Shown here piece after piece: positions 8,053-17,761 of a DNA stretch of 64,000 bases. How positions within the stretch are numbered: the stretch's first letter is position 1; each line of letters begins with the position of its first letter. The notes beneath the pieces were generated by a model. The model ran no database searches, was not told the DNA's origin, and saw nothing but the letters and a program-made list of their open reading frames with translations. The stretch is from Paenibacillus sp. RUD330 (GTDB lineage Bacteria > Bacillota > Bacilli > Paenibacillales > Paenibacillaceae): contig NZ_CP022655.2 of assembly GCF_002243345.2 (NCBI RefSeq), positions 1,486,001 through 1,550,000 of the forward strand, read 5' to 3'. The translations under genes were made by a program, and so were the position numbers.

Positions 8053-8547
8053 ATGCGTTGGAAGGTAGCGGTTCTCACAGCAAGCGACAAGGGCTTCAGG
8101 GGAGAGCGGGAGGATACGAGCGCGCAGGTCATCCGCGAGCTGGTCGAGGAGGAGCTGCACGGGGATATCGTGGATTACCGGATCGTGCCCGACGAGCAGG
8201 ACGAAATCATGGCGGCCATGATCGAAATGACGGATTATTATCAGGCCGACCTGGTGCTTACGACCGGCGGCACGGGGCTCGGACCGCGGGATGTGACGCC
8301 GGAGGCGACGCTCAAGGTCGTCGAGAGGCTGGTTCCCGGCCTATCGGAAGTGATGCGCAGCAGCACGATGTCGCGTACCCGCAGGGCGATGCTGTCTCGA
8401 GGCGTCAGCGGCATCCGGGGCCGGACGCTGGTCATCAATCTGCCGGGCAACCCCAAAGGCGTCCATGAATGCCTGATGGCGGTCATCGACCAGCTGCCTC
8501 ATGCTCTCGGCATCGTATCGGGCCGGGAAGGGGAGCATGAAGGATGA
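8053..8547 (+). CDS. moaB: Molybdopterin biosynthesis protein MoaB/MogA
   Basis: This 164-residue protein belongs to the MoaB/MogA family that binds molybdopterin, either adenylylating it or assisting insertion. The family blocks are present: LTTGGTGLGPRDVTPEAT near residue 75 and VINLPGNPKGV near residue 130. ATG 8053 follows GGGAGGAACG. The frame is open further upstream, but that sequence overlaps the end of moaC and resembles nothing. Its stop overlaps the next start (ATGA), so it is coupled to the MoeA-like gene, its usual functional partner. Confidence 0.92.
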   Translation: MRWKVAVLTASDKGFRGEREDTSAQVIRELVEEELHGDIVDYRIVPDEQDEIMAAMIEMTDYYQADLVLTTGGTGLGPRDVTPEATLKVVERLVPGLSEVMRSSTMSRTRRAMLSRGVSGIRGRTLVINLPGNPKGVHECLMAVIDQLPHALGIVSGREGEHEG

Positions 8548-9557
8548 CCATGAGGACCAAGCTGCGCGAAGTGCCTGTCGAGCAGGCTCTCGGCCTTCGG
8601 CTGGCCCATGATCTGACGCGGATCGTTCCCGGAAGCTTCAAGGGCAGGCTGTTCAAGAAAGGCCATGTCATTGAAGCGGAGGATATACCGGCCTTGCTGG
8701 ATATCGGCAAAGCCCATATCTATGTCATGGAGCTGGCCGAGGACGAGCTGCACGAGGACGATGCGGCGCTGAGGATGGCCAGGGCTCTTCAGGGAGAAGG
8801 GACGCGGATCGGCGAGCCGCATGAGGGGAAGGTGGCGGTCAAGTCCTTGGTGCAGGGACTCGCCAAGATCGATTCCGATTATGTGAACGCCGTCAATGCG
8901 CTCGGTGAAATCGCCCTCGCCACCATCCGAGGCAACCGCCTTGTCGAAGCGGGCGGGCAGCTCGCGGCGACGCGCGTCATTCCGCTCGTCGTGTCCCAAA
9001 GCAGGATCGAGGCCGTGGAAAGCCTCGCCGCCGAATATCGTTCCGCTACCGGCAGGGCTCCGATTGAGGTGAAGCCGCTTCGTCCGATGCGGGCCGGATT
9101 GATCACGACGGGCGGAGAAGTGCACAGCGGACGGATTCAGGACCGGTTCGGACCTGCCGTTCGGGCGAAGCTCGAGGCGCTCGGCTCGGCGGTCGCCGAG
9201 CAGTCGATCCTGCCGGATGACAAGGACGCCATCGCAAGGAAAATCCTTGAGTACAAAAATAAAGAGTATGATATGATACTGCTTACAGGCGGCATGTCCG
9301 TCGACCCCGACGACCGCACGCCGGGCGCCATTAGCTCGGCCGGCACCGACATCGTCAGCTACGGAACGCCGATGCTGCCGGGATCGATGCTGCTCATCGG
9401 CTATCTTGGAGATACGCCTGTGCTGGGCCTTCCGGGCTGCGTCATGCACGACCCCTATACATCATTCGATGTGCTGCTTCCCCGGATATTGGCCGGGGAG
9501 AAGATCGTCAAGGAAGATATTGCCGCGATGGGCTACGGCGGGCTTTACGGCTGCTGA
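8544..9557 (+). CDS. Molybdopterin-binding MoeA-like protein, short form
   Basis: MoeA inserts molybdate into molybdopterin-AMP. This protein has 337 residues against about 400 for MoeA. The C-terminal 170 residues are a clear molybdopterin-binding domain, with LITTGGEVHSGRIQDRFGP near residue 185 and LLTGGMSVDPDDRTP near 250, ending in GLPGCVMHDPYTSFD. MoeA instead usually has SGGVSVGDYD, and the classical C-terminal domain IV is missing. The first 100 residues differ from MoeA domains I and II. It is therefore a related but distinct class; catalytic insertion of metal is not assured. The start overlaps the moaB stop by 4 bp. Confidence 0.8.
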   Translation: MTMRTKLREVPVEQALGLRLAHDLTRIVPGSFKGRLFKKGHVIEAEDIPALLDIGKAHIYVMELAEDELHEDDAALRMARALQGEGTRIGEPHEGKVAVKSLVQGLAKIDSDYVNAVNALGEIALATIRGNRLVEAGGQLAATRVIPLVVSQSRIEAVESLAAEYRSATGRAPIEVKPLRPMRAGLITTGGEVHSGRIQDRFGPAVRAKLEALGSAVAEQSILPDDKDAIARKILEYKNKEYDMILLTGGMSVDPDDRTPGAISSAGTDIVSYGTPMLPGSMLLIGYLGDTPVLGLPGCVMHDPYTSFDVLLPRILAGEKIVKEDIAAMGYGGLYGC

Positions 9558-9693
9558 AGCTTCCGCGGCGCGCAATCCCGACCGTCTTCAGCATCCTTCC
9601 CTTCAGGCGTGATGGCTCCTGGAAGGAAGGATGACTGGAGACGCCAGACATCCAGCGAGATTCTCGCGAAATCCAGAGGAGGAATCATTCATC

Positions 9694-9954
9694 ATGTTTA
9701 GTGGAATTGGAGCTACAGGCTTCCTGCTGCTCGCCGTTATCGCCCTGCTGCTGTTCGGACCCAACAAGCTCCCGGAGCTCGGCCGCGCTTTCGGCCGCAC
9801 GCTGAAGGAGTTCAAGGCCGGCGCCCGCGATCTGATGGAAGACGACAACCAGCAGCAGCCTGCGCGCCGCGACGCCGCGTCACGCATCGAAGTGGACGGA
9901 GAAGTATCCGGCAGCGAGCCTGTCCGCGCGGATTCGAAGCGTCTTCCGGAATAA
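9694..9954 (+). CDS. tatA: Twin-arginine translocase subunit TatA
   Basis: TatA multimers form the size-fitting pore of the Tat pathway, which exports folded proteins. The 86 residues have one N-terminal transmembrane helix (GATGFLLLAVIALLLFGPNK), the LPELGRAFG hinge and amphipathic helix, then an acidic and polar tail. The FGP motif after the helix is diagnostic. ATG 9694 follows AGAGGAGGAATC. The frame extends upstream to 9631, but that part lacks a ribosome site and would put 21 polar residues before the membrane helix, which the family does not have. tatC follows 50 bp later. Confidence 0.94.
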   Translation: MFSGIGATGFLLLAVIALLLFGPNKLPELGRAFGRTLKEFKAGARDLMEDDNQQQPARRDAASRIEVDGEVSGSEPVRADSKRLPE

Positions 9955-10004
9955 CCGGCGGACAGCCGGCATGATTCAACATGTACATGTAAGGAGGATC
10001 ACGT

Positions 10005-10817
10005 ATGGCCAGCCCCACGGGGAATAAGGCAGGGCAGCGCTCGCGGCTGCGGGAAGAAGGCCTGATGTCCCTCATGGACCATCTGGGAGAGCTGCGCAAG
10101 CGGATCTTCGTGATTTTGCTGGTGCTCATAGCGGGATTGATGCTGGGCCTCTTTTTCGCCGAACCGATGTACAACTACTTGACGTCCACGGAACAGGCCA
10201 AGGAGATCGGAGGCTTCCATACCTTCTCCCTCTGGGACGGCATCGGAATCTACATGAAGTTCGCTTTCATCATCGCGCTCGTTCCTGCGGTACCGGTCGC
10301 TTTTTTCCAGCTCTGGTCCTTTGTCAAGCCGGCTCTTCGCGTGCATGAGCAGCGTGCCGCGCTCCGGTACGTTCCCTATGCGCTGTTCATGCTGCTGCTC
10401 GGCTTGGCGTTCTCCTATTACGTCGTGTTCCCGATGGCATTCCACTTCACCTCCAAGGTCGCCCGAAGCCTCGGACTCGAAGAAACGTACGGCATCGTGC
10501 AGTATCTGACGTTCATGGTGAACATCATCGTGCCGATCTCGCTTCTGTTCGAGCTGCCGCTCCTGCTCATGTTCCTGACCGCGATCCGGATTCTGACGCC
10601 GGGCGGTCTGCGGAAGATGAGGAGAGTCGCCTACTTCATCATGGTGTTCATCGGCGTCACGGTCACTCCGCCCGATGTCGTCTCCGATACGCTGGTGGCG
10701 ATTCCGCTCATCCTGCTCTACGAGCTGAGCATCCTGATGTGCGCCCGGATCTACAAGCGCCAGCAGGAGAAGGACGCGCGGTTCGAACAGGAATACGCTG
10801 TCGCTGCAAGCAAATAG
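10005..10817 (+). CDS. tatC: Twin-arginine translocase subunit TatC
   Basis: TatC is the membrane receptor that binds twin-arginine signal peptides. The protein has 270 residues and six predicted transmembrane helices. The family blocks are MDHLGELRKRIF near residue 23, the FVKPALRVHEQR loop, and the FAGVTVTPPDV-like sequence FIGVTVTPPDVVSD near residue 215. The N-terminal 20 residues are basic and polar. ATG 10005 follows AAGGAGGATCACG. Together with tatA it makes a minimal Gram-positive TatAC system. Its position after molybdopterin genes fits export of molybdoenzymes, but no substrate enzyme is in the window. Confidence 0.95.
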   Translation: MASPTGNKAGQRSRLREEGLMSLMDHLGELRKRIFVILLVLIAGLMLGLFFAEPMYNYLTSTEQAKEIGGFHTFSLWDGIGIYMKFAFIIALVPAVPVAFFQLWSFVKPALRVHEQRAALRYVPYALFMLLLGLAFSYYVVFPMAFHFTSKVARSLGLEETYGIVQYLTFMVNIIVPISLLFELPLLLMFLTAIRILTPGGLRKMRRVAYFIMVFIGVTVTPPDVVSDTLVAIPLILLYELSILMCARIYKRQQEKDARFEQEYAVAASK

Positions 10818-10830
10818 AAAGCCTGCATCA

Positions 10831-10858
10831 AGCCTGCCCATGCGGCAGGCTTTTTTTG
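10831..10858 (+). terminator. Terminator of the folate-Moco-Tat operon
   Basis: AGCCTGCC pairs with GGCAGGCT around a 5-base loop, followed by seven T. It lies 14 bp after the tatC stop. Confidence 0.9.
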
Positions 10859-11014
10859 TTGCCCGCTTTCCGAAACGTCATCATTCGGACAAGAATCGGA
10901 CAAGATAAAGAGGGGATAAGGATTGACTTCGAGCTAGTCAAGCCTGATGAATGCGCCTTTCATGCCATATGAGACGAATCGATGTCCAATATTTGATCAA
11001 AAAGTGAAAAATAT

Positions 11015-11045
11015 TTGAACATATTTAGGCGGAATGTGGTATAGT
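11015..11045 (+). promoter_or_regulatory. Candidate promoter for the small membrane protein gene
   Basis: TTGAAC at 11015-11020 and TATAGT at 11040-11045 with TGG directly before the -10. The 19-bp spacer is long, which the extended -10 could offset. The region is A+T-rich compared with its surroundings. Confidence 0.5.
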
Positions 11046-11089
11046 ATAGATATGAAACCACTTACAACTTTGAACGGGATGTGACATTC

Positions 11090-11359
11090 ATGGCCAAGAT
11101 GATTTCTGTCAAGCCAATCGAGCAAAGCAAAACCGCGGTCGATCGTCTCTTCCAATTCATGAATATAATGGCTTGGACCTGCTTGTTGATCGGCGTTGTG
11201 GCTTGCCTGTGGGACATCACTCACTTCAGCGACACGAATATGACCCTGATGGTCGGCATCGGATTCCTTATCGGCAGCGTCTTCATTTACACCTCCGGAG
11301 CGGCGCTTCATCTCGTCACGGAGAAGCTTGAAGCTCTCGAAGATTCCTCCAACAAATGA
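11090..11359 (+). CDS. Small two-helix membrane protein of unknown function
   Basis: This 89-residue protein has a basic N-terminus (MAKMISVKPIEQSK) and two hydrophobic helices, about residues 24-44 and 52-74, with a short HFSDTN turn between them. It ends in a charged tail, EKLEALEDSSNK. I do not recognise a family. ATG 11090 is chosen; GTG at 11081 in the same frame overlaps the likely ribosome site GGGATG. It has its own promoter and terminator and stands alone between the Tat and chaperonin operons. Confidence 0.65.
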   Translation: MAKMISVKPIEQSKTAVDRLFQFMNIMAWTCLLIGVVACLWDITHFSDTNMTLMVGIGFLIGSVFIYTSGAALHLVTEKLEALEDSSNK

Positions 11360-11376
11360 CGTTCATTCCCCTCTGT

Positions 11377-11408
11377 TAGCCGTCGGCCCAGCCGGCGGCT
11401 ATTTGTTT
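11377..11408 (+). terminator. Terminator of the small membrane protein gene
   Basis: TAGCCGTCGGC pairs with GCCGGCGGCTA with one mismatch, followed by TTTGTTT. It lies 18 bp after the stop codon. Confidence 0.75.
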
Positions 11409-11453
11409 GCGTGAAAAGGGAGGTAAACTTCACATAAAATCGATGCCTCCCAC

Positions 11454-11482
11454 TTGAAATCCGGTCCCAAGTTGAGTATCAT
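11454..11482 (+). promoter_or_regulatory. groESL sigma-A promoter
   Basis: TTGAAA at 11454-11459, a 17-bp spacer and TATCAT at 11477-11482. Transcription should start near 11489, just before the CIRCE operator, the usual arrangement for HrcA control. Confidence 0.8.
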
Positions 11483-11493
11483 AAAACATGTTA

Positions 11494-11520
11494 TTAGCAC
11501 TAAGGGCTTACGAGTGCTAA
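11494..11520 (+). promoter_or_regulatory. CIRCE operator (HrcA site)
   Basis: TTAGCACTA at 11494-11502 and GAGTGCTAA at 11512-11520 are separated by 9 bp. This is the CIRCE inverted repeat bound by the heat-shock repressor HrcA. The right arm is perfect and the left arm differs from consensus TTAGCACTC at its last base. Confidence 0.95.
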
Positions 11521-11559
11521 CAAAAAACGACAAATTCTAATTAAGGAGGCTATTTTTTC

Positions 11560-11841
11560 ATGATCAGACCTTTGGGTGAACGCGTATTGGTAGAACCGAT
11601 CGCTAAAGAAGAGACTACCGCCAGCGGTATCGTGCTGCCGGACACGGCGAAAGAAAAGCCGCAAGAAGGCAAAATCGTTGCTGTAGGAAGCGGAGCGCTG
11701 AAGGACGGCGTGCGCGTCGAGCTGGAAGTGAAAGTCGGCGACCGCGTGCTCTTCTCCAAATATGCAGGAACGGAGATCAAATACGAGGGCAAAGAGTATT
11801 TGATTATGAAAGAAAGCGACATCCACGCGATCTTCGGCTAA
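11560..11841 (+). CDS. groES: Co-chaperonin GroES
   Basis: GroES is the heptameric lid of the GroEL folding chamber. The 93-residue sequence shows the family start [17 protein letters not shown], the mobile loop near residues 17-32 ([18 protein letters not shown]) and the closing block [16 protein letters not shown] 11560 follows TTAAGGAGGC. It is the first gene of a CIRCE-controlled operon with groEL 94 bp downstream, so heat-induced derepression is expected. Confidence 0.98.
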   Translation: MIRPLGERVLVEPIAKEETTASGIVLPDTAKEKPQEGKIVAVGSGALKDGVRVELEVKVGDRVLFSKYAGTEIKYEGKEYLIMKESDIHAIFG

Positions 11842-11929
11842 GACCTTCAAGGTTTTGCAGCGAAGCTTCGCTATACATCGGATTTTCATACTTAACGCAT
11901 TCCATCCACAACTATATACCGGGAGGTAA

Positions 11930-13564
<1,635 letters not shown>

Positions 13565-13599
13565 GTGCCCGGCCACCAAGCATGATGCGGCAAAAATTG

Positions 13600-13625
13600 C
13601 GGGACCCTTCGGGGTCCCGTTTTTG
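13600..13625 (+). terminator. groESL terminator
   Basis: CGGGACCC, loop TTCG, GGGTCCCG and then a T-run. It lies 36 bp past the groEL stop. Confidence 0.92.
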
Positions 13626-13746
13626 TTGGGTTGATTGCTAGATGACCACCGTTGTCCGTAGGGTTTGACCGGCGTTTGAGAATCCGTGGCCATTCCTGTA
13701 CCATTCATAATAAATCCACTTGAATCTGAACAAAAGGAAGATGCCA

Positions 13747-14667
13747 ATGCCTCCCAGAATCGTGAATTCCGTCACCGAGCTGATCGGAGATACCCCGGCA
13801 GTCAGGCTGAATCGGCTTGTCGGTCCCGAGGACGCCGAGGTGTACGTGAAGCTGGAAAAGTTCAATCCGAGCGGAAGCGTGAAGGACCGGGCCGCCGCCA
13901 ATATGGTGCTGCAAGCGGAGAGGGACGGTCTCCTGAAGCCGGGGGGAACGATCATCGAGCCGACCAGCGGCAACACCGGCATCGGCATCGCCATGAATGC
14001 GGCGGCAAGAGGATACAAGTCCATTCTCGTCATGCCGGACAATATGAGCAAGGAAAGGATCGGCATTCTGCGCGCTTACGGAGCCGAGGTCGTGCTGACG
14101 CCGGCGGCGGAGAGGATGCCGGGAGCGATCTCCAAGGCGAAGGAGCTGGCGCAAGGAATCGAAGGCAGTTACATTCCGCTTCAATTCGAGAATCCCGCGA
14201 ATCCGGATGCCCATCGGGGGACGACGGCGCTGGAGATCATGGAGCAGATGGAAGGCCGTATGGATGTGTTCGTCGCCTCCAGCGGCACCGGAGGGACGAT
14301 TACCGGAACGGGAGAAGAGCTTCGCAGGCTGCTGCCGGAATTGCGCATTCTTGTCGTGGAGCCGCAAGGATCTCCCGTCCTCTCTGGAGGCCAGCCCGGA
14401 CCCCATAAGCTGGTCGGTACGAGTCCAGGCTTCGTGCCTCCGATCCTGAATACAGATGTCTACGACGACATCGTGCAGGTCGGGGACGATGCGGCCATCA
14501 CCGCATGCAGGGAGCTTGCAGCCAAGGAAGGCATCCTGCTCGGTCCATCGGGTGGAGCCTCCGTCTGGGCGGCGGTTCAGGAGGCGCGCCGGATCGGCAA
14601 GGGGAAGCGAATTCTGTGCATGGCCCCCGATAGCGGAGAGAGATACCTCAGCATGGATATATTTTGA
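13747..14667 (+). CDS. cysK: Cysteine synthase (O-acetylserine sulfhydrylase)
   Basis: This PLP enzyme makes cysteine from O-acetylserine and sulfide. The 306-residue protein has the PLP lysine at residue 46 in NPSGSVKDRAA, the substrate loop PTSGNTGIGIAM near 75, the phosphate loop SSGTGGTITGTG near 180, and GPSGGAS near 268. The start at 13747 is chosen because AAGGAAG lies at a proper distance; ATG 13741 and TTG 13720 are also in frame but badly spaced. It is monocistronic, between two hairpin terminators. Some family members prefer O-phosphoserine or cystathionine chemistry, which cannot be excluded here. Confidence 0.93.
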   Translation: MPPRIVNSVTELIGDTPAVRLNRLVGPEDAEVYVKLEKFNPSGSVKDRAAANMVLQAERDGLLKPGGTIIEPTSGNTGIGIAMNAAARGYKSILVMPDNMSKERIGILRAYGAEVVLTPAAERMPGAISKAKELAQGIEGSYIPLQFENPANPDAHRGTTALEIMEQMEGRMDVFVASSGTGGTITGTGEELRRLLPELRILVVEPQGSPVLSGGQPGPHKLVGTSPGFVPPILNTDVYDDIVQVGDDAAITACRELAAKEGILLGPSGGASVWAAVQEARRIGKGKRILCMAPDSGERYLSMDIF

Positions 14668-14677
14668 CGCCGACGAC

Positions 14678-14708
14678 AAAAAGTCTGCCCGTAAAGGCAG
14701 ACTTTTTC
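14678..14708. terminator. Bidirectional terminator between cysK and glgC
   Basis: AAAAAGTCTGCC pairs with GGCAGACTTTTT around a 6-base loop. The A-run and T-run sides make it usable for both convergent genes. Confidence 0.88.
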
Positions 14709-14731
14709 GTCTTTTTCGTAGGGGTTGAAAA

Positions 14732-15904
14732 TCAAGAACCAGTCCGGACGTCTCCCAGCATAGCCGACGGGCGGGTTCTGCGGAGCGGGGAGCGGCTGTA
14801 GCGGAATTCGCCGGCGCCGATGACGGTCAGGTTGTCATCGCTGCTCTCGATGGAGGAACCGTCCGCGACATAAGCGCCTTCGCCGATGATAGCGCGGTGG
14901 ATGCTCACATTGCGGCCGATTCTCGCTCCCGGCATGATGATGCTGTCCGTCACCGTGCTGCCCTCTCCGATCTGGACGCTGTGGAAGAGGATGGACCCTT
15001 CCACATCTCCTTGAATCCGGCAGCCCCGCTGGACGATGGAATTGCTCACTTCCCCTTTGCCTTCCACGTAGATGGCTGGGCTGACCGAAAGGGAAGGGGT
15101 ATACATCGGCCACTCGGGACGATTGAGGTCGATCGTGCCTTGAAGCAGATCCATATGGGCTTCCCACAGGCTGCCCGGCGTACCGACATCTTTCCAGTAG
15201 CCTTTGAATGGGAAGGCGATGATTTTTTCCTCCGAGGCCAGGAGGGAAGGGATGATGTCCTTGCCGAAATCATGGGAAGAATCGGCGCGCATGGCATCCA
15301 GAATGAGCGCTTCGCGCAGATCGGCCCACCGGAAAATATAAACGCCCATCGAAGCCAGGTTGCTCTGAGGCTTGGCCGGCTTTTCTTCAAAGGACGTAAT
15401 GTTCAGCCGGTCATCCGTATTCATGAGTCCGAAGCGGGAAGCCTCCGCCCAAGGAACCTCCTTGACGGCGATCGTGGCGGCCGCGCCGCGGGCTTTATGG
15501 AAGCTGAGCATTTCCTTATAGTCCATTTGGTAGATATGGTCGCCGGAGATGACGAGCAGATGCTCCGGTTGATGGGAATCGATGAAATCGATGTGCTGGA
15601 AAATGGCGTCTGCCGTTCCCTTGTAGCCGGTCTTCTGATCCTCGGAATTGAGGATCGTGATGTCGGTGTTGTCCCAAGCGGAGCCATCGCCGACGTGGCC
15701 GCTGATGGATTGCTTCATGTATTGAGCGAGGATGCCCACGCTGCCGATTCCGGAGTTAACGCAATTGCTCAACGGGAAATCGATGATGCGGTAGCGGCCG
15801 CCAAAATGAACAGCCGGCTTCGCCAGCCGGTTCGTCAGCGGCGCCAGCCGTTTTCCTTCTCCTCCCGCGAGGAGCATTGCCATGCATTCGTTGTTCACAT
15901 TCAT
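14732..15904 (-). CDS. glgC: Glucose-1-phosphate adenylyltransferase
   Basis: GlgC makes ADP-glucose, the committed step of glycogen synthesis. The 390 residues comprise an N-terminal nucleotidyltransferase fold with MAMLLAGGEGKRLAPLT near residue 8 and KPAVHFGGRYRIIDFPLSNC near 28. The middle has SGDHIYQMDY and GYWKDVGTPGSLWEAHMDLL. The C-terminal left-handed beta-helix shows hexapeptide-type repeats (VSNSIVQRGCRIQGDVEGSI). ATG 15904 follows GGAGGTAACACAG; the frame extends upstream without a good start. No glgD, glgA, glgB or glgP is adjacent, so the rest of the pathway lies elsewhere or this copy has a separate role. Confidence 0.93.
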   Translation of the reverse strand: MNVNNECMAMLLAGGEGKRLAPLTNRLAKPAVHFGGRYRIIDFPLSNCVNSGIGSVGILAQYMKQSISGHVGDGSAWDNTDITILNSEDQKTGYKGTADAIFQHIDFIDSHQPEHLLVISGDHIYQMDYKEMLSFHKARGAAATIAVKEVPWAEASRFGLMNTDDRLNITSFEEKPAKPQSNLASMGVYIFRWADLREALILDAMRADSSHDFGKDIIPSLLASEEKIIAFPFKGYWKDVGTPGSLWEAHMDLLQGTIDLNRPEWPMYTPSLSVSPAIYVEGKGEVSNSIVQRGCRIQGDVEGSILFHSVQIGEGSTVTDSIIMPGARIGRNVSIHRAIIGEGAYVADGSSIESSDDNLTVIGAGEFRYSRSPLRRTRPSAMLGDVRTGS

Positions 15905-16175
15905 CTGTGTTACCTCCGTTGTCTCGTTCGAATTCTTTATACGGTATAAGTAAACGGCCAGAAAATCTTTGAAACCAAGATGAGAAAATTCCAATGATAT
16001 CCTTTTTCTGAGTTTTTCCGCAGGCATTTTAATCTGAAAGGAGTCCGAATGGCCTCCTTGGCGGCGCCAAGCGGAATGTTTCATGTGCATCGGGGCAGGG
16101 GTACAAACCTGTAAGCTTGAACGCCCTGCCACGGCGGGGCCGAACCGACAACCATACCATTGGAGGGATAGACAC

Positions 16176-16502
16176 ATGAAACCAAGCATTCAAGTTGTAG
16201 AGAGCGGAATGGACGCTATGTCGGCAGTACGCGAGCTTAACCGCCGCGGATATGACAAGGACGAGATTTATGTGCTTGCCCATGATAAAGACCAGACGGA
16301 CCGCCTGGCCGAAAATTCCGATGCGAACAGCATCGGGATGCAGGAGGAAGGCGTATTCGACTCGATGGCGAATATGTTCCGCTCCCGCGGCGACGCGCTG
16401 CGCTCCAAGCTGGAGTCGGTAGGCTTGACCGAAATGGAAGCCGAACGTTACGAGGAAGTTCTCGACCAAGGGAAAATCCTGGTCATCGCCAAGCCTCACT
16501 GA
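16176..16502 (+). CDS. YflT-like general stress protein
   Basis: This 108-residue protein begins with the pattern IQVVESGMDAMSAVRELNRRGYDKDEIYVLA, typical of the YflT/GS17M domain found in general stress proteins of Bacillales. The rest is acidic and includes a helical part (MEAERYEEVLDQGKILVIA). No membrane segment or catalytic motif is seen, and the molecular role of the family is unknown. ATG 16176 follows TGGAGGGATAG. A weak sigma-B-like pair, GTTTCA and GGGTAC with a 15-bp spacer, lies at 16078-16104, but sigma-B itself is not demonstrated for this genome. A strong terminator follows. Confidence 0.78.
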   Translation: MKPSIQVVESGMDAMSAVRELNRRGYDKDEIYVLAHDKDQTDRLAENSDANSIGMQEEGVFDSMANMFRSRGDALRSKLESVGLTEMEAERYEEVLDQGKILVIAKPH

Positions 16503-16518
16503 GCCGCCCGCGAAGCGG

Positions 16519-16561
16519 GGACGTCCGGCTGGATCGATTCGATCCGGCCGGACGTTTTTTT
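16519..16561 (+). terminator. Terminator of the YflT-like gene
   Basis: ACGTCCGGC pairs with GCCGGACGT and inner GGATCG pairs with CGATCC, followed by seven T. It ends 60 bp before the CobW gene. Confidence 0.9.
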
Positions 16562-16620
16562 GTGCCTTCGGAACGGAATCCGGTATACTGGATAGGTTCA
16601 AAGACGATTAGCGGAAGAGG

Positions 16621-17649
16621 ATGGGGAAGCGAATGGAAGAACAAGTCACTCCTGTACCGGTCGTCGTTCTGGCCGGATTTCTGGGCAGCGGCAAGACGAG
16701 CTTGCTGACACGCCTGCTGGACGGCTGCCGGGAAGCCGGCATCAAGCCGGCCGTCGTTCTGAACGAGCTGGGAGACCTTCATCTGGAGGGAGCGAGATTC
16801 GATTCCGGCGTTCCGCTCAAGGAAATGCTGAACGGCTGCATCTGCTGCACGATGAAGGGCGATCTGGCCGGAGAGCTGGTGCTGCTGGCGAGGAAGGAGC
16901 GGCCTGATATCATTCTCATCGAAGCTACCGGAGCGGCGAATCCGCTGGAGCTGGTGGAAGGCGTAATGGACGCCGCCTTGCATGAAGCTCTCTACCTGTC
17001 CGCTGTCGTGACCGTCGTCGATGGTCCGGGCATGCTTCGCCTCAAGGGGAGCCGGCGCACGATGAAGCTGATGGAGGACGGGATCCGCTGCGCGACAAAG
17101 CTGGTGCTGAACAAAGCCGATCTGCTTCATCCCGAGGAGCTGGTCGAGGTTCAGCAGCGGATCGGGGAGCTCAATTTCCATGCTACGCTCGTCACCGTCC
17201 GGCATGGCGGGGCAGATGCGGAATGGATCGAGAGCGTGCTGTCGGCTGATCCCGGAGCTGCCCTGAAGCCGGAGGAGGTCGCCACGAGGGCGCATGGAGG
17301 CACAGGGGATGCATCCGACGCCAGGAAGGAGCACGGCCGCGAGCATGCCCATGAGCATCTGATGGCAGTGACTTATTATCCGCAGCGGCCCTACGACAGC
17401 ATGGATTTCGAAAGCATGCTTCTGTCGCTGCCCGACAACGTTTATCGGGCGAAAGGAATCGTCACGTTCGCCGACACCGCCAGCCGGTACCATTTTCAAT
17501 TCGCGTACAGGGAGACGGATTTCATGCCTCTATCTCCGGCCGAGAGCGCGCGCGACGCCATCGTGTTCATCGGAGAGCATTTCTCGCGCGCCGAAGTGCT
17601 GGAGCGGCTTGCCGCCCTGGAGGCGGGACATACAGGAAAAGCCGAGTAA
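16621..17649 (+). CDS. CobW/Nfu-type metal-chaperone GTPase
   Basis: COG0523 proteins are GTPases that deliver metals such as zinc, cobalt or nickel. The 342-residue protein has Walker A GFLGSGKTSLL (19-29), the metal-binding motif GCICCTMKGDL with Cys73, Cys75 and Cys76, a Walker B-type region IEATGAANPLELVEG, and NKADL for guanine. A histidine-rich loop KEHGREHAHEHL near residue 240 could bind metal. The C-terminal CobW domain follows. The start could be ATG 16621 or ATG 16633; the second has better spacing to GGGGAAG, a difference of four residues. No zinc-uptake or B12 gene is adjacent, so the metal is unknown. Confidence 0.88.
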   Translation: MGKRMEEQVTPVPVVVLAGFLGSGKTSLLTRLLDGCREAGIKPAVVLNELGDLHLEGARFDSGVPLKEMLNGCICCTMKGDLAGELVLLARKERPDIILIEATGAANPLELVEGVMDAALHEALYLSAVVTVVDGPGMLRLKGSRRTMKLMEDGIRCATKLVLNKADLLHPEELVEVQQRIGELNFHATLVTVRHGGADAEWIESVLSADPGAALKPEEVATRAHGGTGDASDARKEHGREHAHEHLMAVTYYPQRPYDSMDFESMLLSLPDNVYRAKGIVTFADTASRYHFQFAYRETDFMPLSPAESARDAIVFIGEHFSRAEVLERLAALEAGHTGKAE

Positions 17650-17659
17650 GAGGATCACC

Positions 17660-17688
17660 AGCCTGCCGGCTTCCGGCAGGCTTATTTG
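17660..17688 (+). terminator. Terminator of the CobW gene
   Basis: AGCCTGCCGG pairs with CCGGCAGGCT, followed by TATTT. The T-run is short, so strength is moderate. Confidence 0.7.
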
Positions 17689-17761
17689 CTGTTTCGCGCG
17701 CTGAGGCGGCTGGTTAATGGATACTATTGGATCAGCAGCTTGTGGAAAGGGAGGAAGCAAT

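Noticed and set aside
16078..16104. Sigma-B promoter for the YflT-like gene
   Set aside because: GTTTCA and GGGTAC fit only partly and sigma-B is not shown for this genome; kept as a remark, not as a feature.
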